Shown here: positions 54,014-62,117 of the stretch, piece after piece
Layout: each line of letters opens with the position of its first letter
Position numbering within the stretch: position 1 is the stretch's first letter
Origin: Ilumatobacter sp.
GTDB lineage: Bacteria; Actinomycetota; Acidimicrobiia; Acidimicrobiales; Ilumatobacteraceae
Direction of reading: 5' to 3'
DNA: 64,000 nucleotides
Assembly (NCBI GenBank): GCA_018666235.1
Contig: JABJAB010000025.1
Span: 1 to 64,000, forward strand
The notes under the pieces: model-generated
What the model was told of the DNA's origin: nothing
What the model saw: only the letters and a program-made list of their open reading frames with translations
Databases searched by the model: none
Program-made: the position numbers and the translations under genes

Positions 54014-56586
54014 GACGTGCTCACATTCTCAGACTGTGCAACCAAGAGTTGCATCATCTCGCGGGCCACCATCGGCCCGGCATTCTGGTTCTGGCCGGTC
54101 ACCAAATTGCCGTCAACGACCCAGTGATTCGCGAGCGGATCGCGTCGACGGGTTTCGCTTTCGAACTCGGCCCCGACCCCACGGAGTTCCCGCTCAGGGT
54201 GGTGCGGGGTGGACTGAATACCGAGCTCCTTCACCTGCTTGTCGGTGACAGCCGAGATCTTGCGGCCGGCCACAAGCGGCTTGCCATCCACGTCTTTCGC
54301 GTTGAGAAGACCGAGCGGTCCGTGACAGACGCCGCCGATCACGAGGCCTTTCGCGTTCGCATCAGTCATCTTGTCGGCGAGCGGTTCGGAGAATCCGAAG
54401 TCGAACGCCGCGCCCCAACCACCGGCGAGGAATACAACGTCGTAGTCACTTATGTCGAGGTCGCCGATCGCGAGCGAGTCGGTGACCTTGGCCTTGAGCT
54501 CGTCATCGGCAAGGAACCGATCATCGTCGGCACACCGGATCACGGACTTGATCGACTGCGGGTCGACCGGGATCACCCCGCCGAGCGGGCTGGCCACGTC
54601 GACGGCCATCCCGGCGTCGAGGAACGCGTAGTACGCCACGGTCATCTCACTGGCAAACACCCCGGTCGGCTTGCCGATGTCGAGCACCCCAACGTTGGTC
54701 GCGACGACGAGCGCCCGTTTCCCGGTGAGGTCAAATGTGGTGGCGTCCGGGTCGTCGGGGTGCATTCCTGCCCGCTGCAGTGCCTTGCGTAGCAGGCGTG
54801 CGGGTGGTGTTGGTTGTTTCATCGGTGCTCCTGCTGTGGGTTGGCGTGACGCATAGGGCCACGGGTTGTTGCGTCCGGGGACGGCTCGGGCACGTTCGGC
54901 CTGGAGCTCAGTTCGGAGATGGTCGAACACGGTCGACACCGCCGGCTCGTTCCAGCGATTGATGGCCTCGATCGGGTCGGCATCGAGGTCGTACAGCTCC
55001 CACTGATCCGGCAGCGTGGCGGTCCGGTACTCGTCTCCGCCAGGGCCGGATGCCGCGAGATGACGAATCCCGGGTTCGGTCCACGTGTCCGGATCGTCGA
55101 AGGTTCGGACGAGCTTCCAGAGGTGGCCAACGCCGTCGACAGCGTCGGGAACCCGCAGCACCAGCCCTTCGAAATTCGATGCCACATGCGCCGGCACTTG
55201 GATCCGCAGCGGCGCCGGTGGCTTTGCTGTTCGACCGAGCCGACGCGCGAAGCCAGATGCGCCGGAGTCGCCTTCCAGCATGTTGTCGCGCGTCATCAAG
55301 TAGACCGGCCGACTCTGGTCCGCGGTGTCGGGTGCGTCGACCACCGGCATCAGGTCGCGGCCGGGGAGTGGATGGACTTCGGTGAAGTCAGCTCGCAGCA
55401 CGTCACCGGCGATCGCCTCGTCAATTCCCGCTGCAGCGAGCAGCGTCGGCACGATGTCGACGTGCGAGGTGGGCGCGCCGTCAATCGCCGCGCCAGTCGT
55501 CGCATTGGCGCCAACACGTGCGATCGAGAACGGCACGCGTGTCGCTTCGTCATAGAGCGTGAACCATTTCTGGTGGAGCCCGCCATGTGCGCCGAGGAGG
55601 TCGCCGTGGTCCGAGGTGCGAACGATCACGCTGTCGTGGCCGCTGCTGGTGACCGCCGCGCGGACCTGGTCGAGCGGCCCGTCGACCTCAGCGTGCAACC
55701 GGTAGTAGAGGTCGCGGTACTCCTGCGCTTTCTTCCGGTAGGTGCCGGCCACCGCCGGGATCGGCCCATACCCGGACGGGTAGGTCTCGCGATACGCGAT
55801 CTGGGCAGCAGGTTTGCTCGCGAGATCTTCGTGCGCCGTCGGCGCCTCAGGCACGTGGGGCGGATCGGTCGGACCGACCTCGAGTGGATTGTCGCGCCGG
55901 GCCCATGCTGGGAAGAGCACGATGTCGTGCGGGTTGACGAAACTCGCAACCAGAAGAAATGGCTGCTCTGCGTCAGTATCGCCGGCAGCGCGCCGGGCGT
56001 AGCGATCTTCAAGCCAGGCCGTGACGCGGGCCGCAATCAGTGGGTCGCGTCGCACGCCACTATCGCGCAGTCGACCGCCGTGTGGCTCTGGGCCGACCCA
56101 GCCGTCGAAGCCGAAGGGGGCGAGCGGGTTGGCAGCCACGTACTGCTCGACCGCGGCGGCATCGATGTTGCCGTCGTCGTCGTTCGTGTCGACGCGTGCG
56201 CCCTCTGTGTCGTGTAAGTCGGCGTGGCTGATGTGCCATTTGCCGTCGTAGTGAGTGTCGTATCCGGCGGCTCGGAACCAGTTACCGAGCGTCGGCACCT
56301 CCCCCTCGCGCAACCAACGGAGCCGGCTGTCGTCGGCCATCTTGCCGAGCCCGTCGGTCTGGGTGACGCCGTGCACGTCGGGATACTGGCCGGTGAAGAT
56401 CGTCGGGCGGCTTGGCACGCAGGCGAGCGACCCGGTGTAGTGGCGATTGAAGTTCACCGCATGTTCGTCGAACCAGGTCTGGCCGTTCAGCACCTTGCTC
56501 CGCCAAGCGCGGACGTCGTCCGACTCGTAGGGCGGGATGGCCCGCTCTTCGTCGGTCATGATGATGATTACGTCGGGGCGCGTCAT
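54010..56586 (-). CDS. sulfatase fused to DJ-1/PfpI-type amidotransferase domain
   Basis: An 858-residue open frame with two enzymes. Residues 1-588 are a type I sulfatase with a formylglycine signature CVPSRPTIFTGQ (Cys56, Arg60), an N-terminal IIIMTDEER metal region and SDHGDLLGAHG. Residues 589-858 are a DJ-1/PfpI-type domain with nucleophile Cys in GGVCHGPLG and GTG-like FLAGGWGAAFDFG. No stop separates them. An ATG with AGGAG site occurs at the junction (54822), so the second part may also be made alone. It overlaps the SRPBCC and dimeric-barrel genes by ATGA. Confidence 0.8.
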   Translation of the reverse strand: MTRPDVIIIMTDEERAIPPYESDDVRAWRSKVLNGQTWFDEHAVNFNRHYTGSLACVPSRPTIFTGQYPDVHGVTQTDGLGKMADDSRLRWLREGEVPTLGNWFRAAGYDTHYDGKWHISHADLHDTEGARVDTNDDDGNIDAAAVEQYVAANPLAPFGFDGWVGPEPHGGRLRDSGVRRDPLIAARVTAWLEDRYARRAAGDTDAEQPFLLVASFVNPHDIVLFPAWARRDNPLEVGPTDPPHVPEAPTAHEDLASKPAAQIAYRETYPSGYGPIPAVAGTYRKKAQEYRDLYYRLHAEVDGPLDQVRAAVTSSGHDSVIVRTSDHGDLLGAHGGLHQKWFTLYDEATRVPFSIARVGANATTGAAIDGAPTSHVDIVPTLLAAAGIDEAIAGDVLRADFTEVHPLPGRDLMPVVDAPDTADQSRPVYLMTRDNMLEGDSGASGFARRLGRTAKPPAPLRIQVPAHVASNFEGLVLRVPDAVDGVGHLWKLVRTFDDPDTWTEPGIRHLAASGPGGDEYRTATLPDQWELYDLDADPIEAINRWNEPAVSTVFDHLRTELQAERARAVPGRNNPWPYASRQPTAGAPMKQPTPPARLLRKALQRAGMHPDDPDATTFDLTGKRALVVATNVGVLDIGKPTGVFASEMTVAYYAFLDAGMAVDVASPLGGVIPVDPQSIKSVIRCADDDRFLADDELKAKVTDSLAIGDLDISDYDVVFLAGGWGAAFDFGFSEPLADKMTDANAKGLVIGGVCHGPLGLLNAKDVDGKPLVAGRKISAVTDKQVKELGIQSTPHHPERELRGVGAEFESETRRRDPLANHWVVDGNLVTGQNQNAGPMVAREMMQLLVAQSENVSTS
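54820..54832 (-). promoter_or_regulatory. internal ribosome site and ATG at the sulfatase/DJ-1 junction
   Basis: AGGAG (54828-54832 on the coding strand) stands five bases before an ATG at 54822 that would start a 270-residue stand-alone DJ-1/PfpI protein. In the next frame a TGA overlaps this ATG as ATGA, so a one-base shift in the sulfatase end would turn the fusion into two coupled genes. Confidence 0.5.
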
Positions 56587-57056
56587 GCGTCTGCCTCCTG
56601 TGCGTTGCGTGGTGCTGTGAATTGTTCGGCGATGCCGGCGAGCATCTCATCGGATGCTTGGCCGAGCTTGCGGCCAACCACCTTGGCGATGCCCTTTTGC
56701 GGAGGTCGCGATCCGGCATCGACTTCGGTGGTCAACGTGACCGTGGTGCTCGTACTGGTCGTGTCGCTGAGCGGCTCAAGCGTCCACGTGTTGGTCAACG
56801 ACCGAATCACCGCAGGCAGCCCGGTGAGGGCATAACTCAACGCCACGCCCGGCTCCCAGCGCGTCACGGTCTCGACCACGGTCGTGCGGCCGGTCTGGAT
56901 TCGGCGCACCATGCCGACACCGTCGGTCTGATCAGAGAGCAGGCACGAATGGTCGACATTCGACGCCCATTCGCTGATCGCTGCAAAGTCCGACAGCACA
57001 GCCCAGACCTCGTCGGGAGACGCCGGAACCGATGTTGATTTCACCACCGTGGCCAT
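56583..57056 (-). CDS. SRPBCC family protein
   Basis: A 157-residue START-like protein: VVKSTSVPASPDEVWAVLSDFAAISEWASNVDHSCLLSD opens the fold; strands RIQTGRTTVVETVTRWEPGVALSYALTGLP and a C-terminal helix follow. It probably binds a small hydrophobic ligand of the pathway encoded around it. Four bases separate it from the dehalogenase stop and ATGA links it to the sulfatase fusion. Confidence 0.78.
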   Translation of the reverse strand: MATVVKSTSVPASPDEVWAVLSDFAAISEWASNVDHSCLLSDQTDGVGMVRRIQTGRTTVVETVTRWEPGVALSYALTGLPAVIRSLTNTWTLEPLSDTTSTSTTVTLTTEVDAGSRPPQKGIAKVVGRKLGQASDEMLAGIAEQFTAPRNAQEADA

Positions 57057-57060
57057 GTCG

Positions 57061-57969
57061 TCAGCCCGCACCGATCGCGTCGATGAGAATGTGCGCGATC
57101 TGCGGGGCGCCATCTTCCTGGAAGAAGTGGTTCGCGTTGGTGACCGTGGTGTGCGGCTGACCTTGCGCGCCGGGAACCAGTTTCAGGAAGGGCACATCGC
57201 CACCGGCAGTGACTGCGTCGTTGTCGCTGAAGCAGCAGATGAACGGCTTGTCCCACTGCATGAAGACCTTCCAGGCGTCACGATTGTCCGGTGCTGCCGG
57301 GTCATCGGTCGACGTCGGCACCAACGACGGGAAGATGCGAGCGCCTTCCTTGAACGTCTCGTCCGGGAACGGAGCGTCGTAGGCGGCGACTTCGCCATCG
57401 GTCAGCGCGGTGTCGGTGGCACCCTGCAGGATCTGGCCGATCGGGAAGACCGGCGACTCCTGGCTGAACTTCTGCCACGCCATGAACGCGTCGCTCGGCG
57501 CACCTTCACCAGTTGGGAGACCGGTGTTGCCGATCACGACGCGTGCGAACCGGTCGGGGTTGTTGGCAACGAGGCGGAGGCCAACGAGGCCGCCCCAGTC
57601 TTGACCGAAGAACGTGGCGTTTCGCAGGTCGAGGTGATCGATGATCGCCTCCTGCATCCAGGCAACGTGGCGGGCGTAGGTGTAGTCGCTCTTCTCGCTC
57701 GGCTTGTCGCTCTTGCCGAAGCCGATGAGGTCCGGCGCGATCACACGCAACCCGGCGGCGGTGAGCAGCGGGATGATCTTGCGGTACAGGTAACTCCACG
57801 ACGGCTCGCCGTGCATCGCCAACACGACCGGCCCATCTGCCGGGCCCTCATCGAGGTAGTGAACACGAAGCGTGCCGCCGTCGAGATCGTCGATGTCGAC
57901 GTAGTTCGGCGCGAACGGATAGTCCGGCAGATCGACGAATCGATCATCAGGCGTGCGGAGTGATTTCAT
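57061..57969 (-). CDS. haloalkane dehalogenase
   Basis: A 302-residue alpha/beta hydrolase of the haloalkane dehalogenase type. HGEPSWSYLYRKIIP (residues 53-67) supplies the oxyanion Glu-Pro-Ser-Trp region, GQDWGG the nucleophile Asp124 followed by a halide-binding Trp125, and TNANHFFQEDGAP the catalytic His. These enzymes hydrolyse carbon-halogen bonds to alcohols. The order of motifs and length fit the DhlA/DhmA branch. The substrate is unknown; a hairpin (57989-58023) precedes the gene. Confidence 0.87.
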   Translation of the reverse strand: MKSLRTPDDRFVDLPDYPFAPNYVDIDDLDGGTLRVHYLDEGPADGPVVLAMHGEPSWSYLYRKIIPLLTAAGLRVIAPDLIGFGKSDKPSEKSDYTYARHVAWMQEAIIDHLDLRNATFFGQDWGGLVGLRLVANNPDRFARVVIGNTGLPTGEGAPSDAFMAWQKFSQESPVFPIGQILQGATDTALTDGEVAAYDAPFPDETFKEGARIFPSLVPTSTDDPAAPDNRDAWKVFMQWDKPFICCFSDNDAVTAGGDVPFLKLVPGAQGQPHTTVTNANHFFQEDGAPQIAHILIDAIGAG

Positions 57970-57988
57970 AGCTGCTGCTTTCGAAAGG

Positions 57989-58023
57989 GAAGACGACTTG
58001 GTGCCACGCACCAAGTCGTCTTC
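57989..58023. repeat. 16-bp perfect hairpin, copy 1 of an intergenic palindrome
   Basis: Arms GAAGACGACTTGGTGC (57989-58004) and GCACCAAGTCGTCTTC (58008-58023) with a CAC loop, between the MBL stop (58028) and the dehalogenase start (57969). The same core recurs at 58934-58962. It may act as an attenuator, processing site or REP-like element; no U-run follows. Confidence 0.75.
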
Positions 58024-58027
58024 TCGG

Positions 58028-58903
58028 TCAGGTGGGGTGGATGGTGACGGTGTGGAGGTCGTCGCCGACTTCGATGGTGCCGTCGAAATGGGCGGCGCCG
58101 AGTGCGCGCCAGTCGTCTGCGGTACCGCCCATCGGCATCGGCGGCACATAGTGGGTGTAGATCAACGTGTCGACGCTGGCTTTCGCAGCGGTCTGCGCAG
58201 CCTGTTCAGGCGACGAGTGGTAATCGAGCGTGTCCTGCATCCGCTGCATCGGAATGTTGGCGATGATGTCCTTACGGATCACGGTGTGCACCAGTGCATT
58301 CGCTCCCTCGCACAGCGCGTCAAGCCCTGCACACGGCACCGTGTCACCAGCAGCCACGACGGCCGCGACCCCCTGATCCGTGCGGAGATCGAACCGGAAT
58401 CCGATACTCGGTTCGACCGGTTTGTGGTCGGTCTGCCCGCACGTGATCGTGACCTTGCCGCCTTGGCCGTCGGGAAGTTCGACAAGACCTTCGGTCACTT
58501 CGATCACCGTGACCGGCGGGCGATGGTCCAGGTCTTGATGGTGTGCAATGCGGTACTCGATGTCAGGTTCGAGCGACGCGAGCAAGTGGTCGACAACCGA
58601 CTTCGTGCCGACCGGGCCAACGATGGTGAGCGGAGTCTCTTCGAACGTCATCACCCAGCGCGTGGTGATCACATCGTTCAGGTCAGTGATGTGATCGCTG
58701 TGCAGGTGCGTGATCAGCACCGCGGCAAGGTTCGGCGCGCCAAGACCCGCAGCAGCCAGCCGCATCAAGACACCGCGTCCCGCGTCGACGAGGTAGTGCT
58801 CGCCCTCTGGGCCTTCGCCGGCCGAGATCAACGTTGCCGGCCCGGCGCGATCAGGTGATGGCATCGGCGAACCGGTGCCCAACAACGTGACTTTCAAACT
58901 CAT
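58028..58903 (-). CDS. MBL fold metallo-hydrolase
   Basis: A 291-residue metallo-beta-lactamase-fold protein with THLHSDH (His66, His68, Asp70, His71) and a C-terminal YTHYVPPM. It starts MSLKVTLLGTGSPMPSPDRAG, the RNase Z/AtsA-like arrangement. Relatives include the MBL-type arylsulfatase AtsA of marine bacteria and lactone or ester hydrolases. In this operon a hydrolytic step on the sulfatase or dehalogenase product is plausible. Confidence 0.85.
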   Translation of the reverse strand: MSLKVTLLGTGSPMPSPDRAGPATLISAGEGPEGEHYLVDAGRGVLMRLAAAGLGAPNLAAVLITHLHSDHITDLNDVITTRWVMTFEETPLTIVGPVGTKSVVDHLLASLEPDIEYRIAHHQDLDHRPPVTVIEVTEGLVELPDGQGGKVTITCGQTDHKPVEPSIGFRFDLRTDQGVAAVVAAGDTVPCAGLDALCEGANALVHTVIRKDIIANIPMQRMQDTLDYHSSPEQAAQTAAKASVDTLIYTHYVPPMPMGGTADDWRALGAAHFDGTIEVGDDLHTVTIHPT

Positions 58904-58933
58904 TCGAACTCCTTTACGGGACGACTTGTACGG

Positions 58934-58962
58934 GACGACTTGGTGCCTGGCACCAAGTGGTC
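58934..58962. repeat. near-perfect palindrome, copy 2 of the intergenic element
   Basis: GACGACTTGGTGCC (58934-58947) and GGCACCAAGTGGTC (58949-58962) flank a single T, with one mismatch. The core ACTTGGTGC/GCACCAAGT matches the 57989 copy. It lies just at the end of the arylsulfatase gene, touching its stop. A 10-base direct repeat GGGACGACTT occurs twice just before it (58918 and 58932). Confidence 0.72.
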
Positions 58963-61228
58963 ATTGGCGGCTCATCTCGCTGGCAGCATGTGCTCGCTCT
59001 GCTTCAACCGCATCGCGAGAGAGCAACTGAACGGTGACGTCGTGCAGCGTGCCGTCGAACGGAAACGGCCCGACGTAGCGCTGCGACACTGCCGAGCCGT
59101 GGTCGTAGCCGACGCTCGGGCCGACCGACGACATCATGGTCATGAACAACGGCAGCTCAGCTGGCTCGTTCGCCGCACCGTCGACGCTCAAAGAGATCGT
59201 GCCCGTCTTGCCACCGGTCCGGCGGACGTGCACACCGAGCTCACTCGGGCCGACCGGGACGTCGACGTCAGACTCGACAATCAGGTGATCGTCGAAGGCG
59301 TTGTAGTCGACGACCAACTTGTTGTTCTGGACGAAGATGGACACACCCGAGTTTTCGGTGCCAGTTGCGTAGAGCACGCCTGCCTCGCCTGCCTCGCGAG
59401 TGACTCGGGCGGTGAGGTCGAACGAGGTACCGCCAAGTGACACCGACGCCTGGCCGGGCATCGGCGACATCGGCGGGCGGTAGACGTAACGCTTGTCGAT
59501 TGGGTGTGGCGAATGGTCGCGGAACCTGCTCCCGAACAGCTCGATCATGCGGTCATCAAGCGGCAGCACGCCATGTGTGTCGGCCTCCTGCCACCACAGT
59601 TCCTGCAATTCGGTGAGCTTCTCAGGATGGGCCTCGGCGAGGTCGTTGCACTCAGACCAGTCGTCGGTGAGGTGGTACAGCTCCCACTGTTCGGTGTCGT
59701 AGTCGGCACCCTTGTCGTGCTTGCACACCGCTTTCCAGAGCGACGTTTGGTCACCGGCGATCAACGCTCGGCTGCCAGCCATCTCAAAATACTGCACCGT
59801 GTTGGCCGTTGCCGCCGACGCGTCGGCCAGGGCGTTGGTGAAGGACCGACCGGTGACCGGCAGCTGCTCGAGGCCCTTGTAGACCTCAGGAGCCGTCGCC
59901 CCGACCATCTCGTAGATCGTTGGCACGATGTCGGACACGTTGACGAACTGGTCGCGCAACGCGCCCGGCTCAGCAATGCCCGGGGCACTCACGATCATCG
60001 GCACATGCACGCCACCTTCGTGTGTGTTCTGCTTGTACCACTTGAACGGCGAGTTGCCGCACTGCGCCCAACCCCACGGGTAGTTGGTGTGGCTGTGCGG
60101 GCCACCGATGTCGTCGATCTGATCGATCATCTGGTCGGCCGACTCGAAGATGCCGTTGAAGAACTTCATCTCGTGCATGACGCCAAATGGGCCGCCCTCT
60201 TGCGACGCGCCGTTGTCGGCGAGCACGACGACGACCGTGTTCTCCAGCTCGCCCATCTCACGCAGCCCGTCGACGAGACGACCGATCTGATCATCGGTGT
60301 GGTCAAGGAATGCAGCAAACGCTTCCTGCAGTCGGCAGTTGAAGCGCTGCTGGTTCTCCGACAGGTCGTCCCATGCGTCGACACCCGGATTGCGGGGCGC
60401 GAGCTGCGTACCGGCGGGGATGACACCGAGTTCGAGCTGCCGGGCAAACCAGCGTTCGCGAATGACATCCCACCCTTCGTCGTACTTGCCGCGGTACTTG
60501 TCCATGTACGCCTCTGGCGCCTGGTGCGGCGCGTGCGTTGCGCCGAACGGCACATAGGCAAAGAACGGTCGGTCGGGTCGCACGCCCTTGCTGTCGCTGA
60601 TCATCGTCATCAGCTGGTCGATCATGTCTTCGCTGACGTGATAGCCGTCTTCAGCCGACTTCGGCTGGTCGATCATGTGGTTGTCGCACACAAGCGACGG
60701 ATGGAACTGGTCGGTCTCGCCTTCGAGGAAGCCGTAGAACCGGTCGAAGCCACGAGCCAGCGGCCATTGCTCGAACGGCCCGGCTGCCGAACACTGTTCC
60801 ATCGGTGCGAGATGCCACTTGCCAACACAGAACGTGGCGTAGCCCTCGTCGCGCAGCACCTCAGCAACGGTGGCTGCGTGGTTGCTGATGTGGCCGAGCT
60901 GACTGGGGAAGCCGGTACGGAAGTTCGACACCGCGCGCATCCCAACGGCGTGCTGCGACCGGCCGGTCAGGAGCGAGGCACGGGTCGGCGAGCAGAGCGG
61001 GGTGACGTGGAAGTTGGTGAACTGGGCGCCACCCGCAGCGAGCGCATCGACGTTCGGCGTGTCGATATCGGAGCCGTAACAACCAAACTGCGCAAAGCCA
61101 GTGTCGTCGAGCAGAACAACCACAACGTTCGGAGCATCGTCGCTGGGATGCGGCGGTTCGTCGAACCAGGGTTCGGAGTCGGCGAGCGTCTTGCCGATCG
61201 TTCCTTCGAAACGTGAGGCGCGTGTCAT
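58961..61228 (-). CDS. arylsulfatase (large type I, mycobacterial AtsA/AtsD-like)
   Basis: A 755-residue type I sulfatase with the formylglycine signature CSPTRASLLTGR (Cys79, Arg83), N-terminal VVVLLDDTGFAQFGCYG and VVVVLADNGASQEGG (metal Asp-Asn). It has a long C-terminal region with ASVSLGGTSFDLTARV and SIFVQNNKLVVDYNAF. Size and layout match the large actinobacterial arylsulfatases. The start at 61228 overlaps the TetR stop in ATGA, so the regulator leads the operon. It is predicted cytoplasmic, since no signal is visible. Confidence 0.9.
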   Translation of the reverse strand: MTRASRFEGTIGKTLADSEPWFDEPPHPSDDAPNVVVVLLDDTGFAQFGCYGSDIDTPNVDALAAGGAQFTNFHVTPLCSPTRASLLTGRSQHAVGMRAVSNFRTGFPSQLGHISNHAATVAEVLRDEGYATFCVGKWHLAPMEQCSAAGPFEQWPLARGFDRFYGFLEGETDQFHPSLVCDNHMIDQPKSAEDGYHVSEDMIDQLMTMISDSKGVRPDRPFFAYVPFGATHAPHQAPEAYMDKYRGKYDEGWDVIRERWFARQLELGVIPAGTQLAPRNPGVDAWDDLSENQQRFNCRLQEAFAAFLDHTDDQIGRLVDGLREMGELENTVVVVLADNGASQEGGPFGVMHEMKFFNGIFESADQMIDQIDDIGGPHSHTNYPWGWAQCGNSPFKWYKQNTHEGGVHVPMIVSAPGIAEPGALRDQFVNVSDIVPTIYEMVGATAPEVYKGLEQLPVTGRSFTNALADASAATANTVQYFEMAGSRALIAGDQTSLWKAVCKHDKGADYDTEQWELYHLTDDWSECNDLAEAHPEKLTELQELWWQEADTHGVLPLDDRMIELFGSRFRDHSPHPIDKRYVYRPPMSPMPGQASVSLGGTSFDLTARVTREAGEAGVLYATGTENSGVSIFVQNNKLVVDYNAFDDHLIVESDVDVPVGPSELGVHVRRTGGKTGTISLSVDGAANEPAELPLFMTMMSSVGPSVGYDHGSAVSQRYVGPFPFDGTLHDVTVQLLSRDAVEAERAHAASEMSRQ

Positions 61229-61890
61229 GCCGTGTTCTCCTTGTCGGTGTCGGTGTCGATATCTGGTTGAATGCCGGGCCAGCCAGCGAGAATTGCTTCG
61301 ATCGACCGAGTCCACGACTGAGCGATCTGGCGGTCGGATCGACCGTGTGCCGCCCGCAGCACCTCATACGCCTCGGGCGAGGTCATCGCATCGATGACGG
61401 CAAGCAGGTTGGACGCTTCGGCTGGCGTCAGCTGCGCTGTTTCGGTGGCAAAATGCGCGCTCGTCTGATCAGCGAGCTGCGATCGGCTCCTGGCGACACC
61501 TTCCGCCATCGGCTGATAGTCGAGTGCTCGGTGGCGGGCAATCTGCATCATCGGTCCTGCGGCATCAAACAGCGCGAGCCGGCTCTTGACGTGCTGGACA
61601 ACCCGCTGGCCACGCGGTGCGTCACTCGGACCCACTGAGTCATGCAACTGGCTGTACCGCTCACGGAACACATCAAACGCCTGACGCTGCATGTCATCGA
61701 GGCCATCGAAGTTGCGGAACACTGACGAGACCGACACGCCTGCCCGTTCGGCGAGATCTTCAGCAGTAAGGGGCACCTTGCCATCGCGCACCAAAGCGAA
61801 GACGGCATCGATCACCGCAACGCGGCTGCGTTCGCGACGGGCGTGCCGTCCATCGATCGCTGGCCCCACATCCTTGCCCACCCACACCAT
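61225..61890 (-). CDS. TetR family transcriptional regulator, operon leader
   Basis: A 221-residue TetR regulator: RRERSRVAVIDAVFALVRDGKVPLTAEDLAERAGVSVSSVFRNFDGLDDMQRQAFDVF is the DNA-binding domain. It is the first gene of the sulfatase-dehalogenase-selenoprotein run and overlaps the arylsulfatase start by four bases. ATG at 61890 is used; GTG at 61902 and TTG at 61911 are alternatives. The 227 bp before it (61891-62117) hold no clear palindrome that I could find. Confidence 0.83.
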   Translation of the reverse strand: MVWVGKDVGPAIDGRHARRERSRVAVIDAVFALVRDGKVPLTAEDLAERAGVSVSSVFRNFDGLDDMQRQAFDVFRERYSQLHDSVGPSDAPRGQRVVQHVKSRLALFDAAGPMMQIARHRALDYQPMAEGVARSRSQLADQTSAHFATETAQLTPAEASNLLAVIDAMTSPEAYEVLRAAHGRSDRQIAQSWTRSIEAILAGWPGIQPDIDTDTDKENTA

Positions 61891-62117
61891 CTTAGATCGC
61901 ACCCCAGACAATTGCGAGTCGAACTTTCAATACTTCTGCGATCGGCGAAGTCGTATCTACCGACCATCGCGACGCGCCGTGTTGCGCTGCGCATCGGTTG
62001 GGCCGGTCAAGGTCAAGGACGGGCGTGAGCCGGCGTGAATCCAGCGAGTTTCGCGTTGAACCGTCAACTCATGCCCCGCGAAGCCACAGGGTCGCTGGGC
62101 GTCGATACGGTCGCCGC

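Noticed and set aside
54919..56217. 432-residue plus-strand frame opposite the sulfatase fusion
   Set aside because: Antisense shadow of a sulfatase with clear catalytic motifs; Arg-rich and no recognisable domain.
59504..61216. 570-residue open frame on the plus strand opposite the large arylsulfatase
   Set aside because: It is the antisense of a well-matched sulfatase and has no family motifs; long antisense frames are expected at this GC content.
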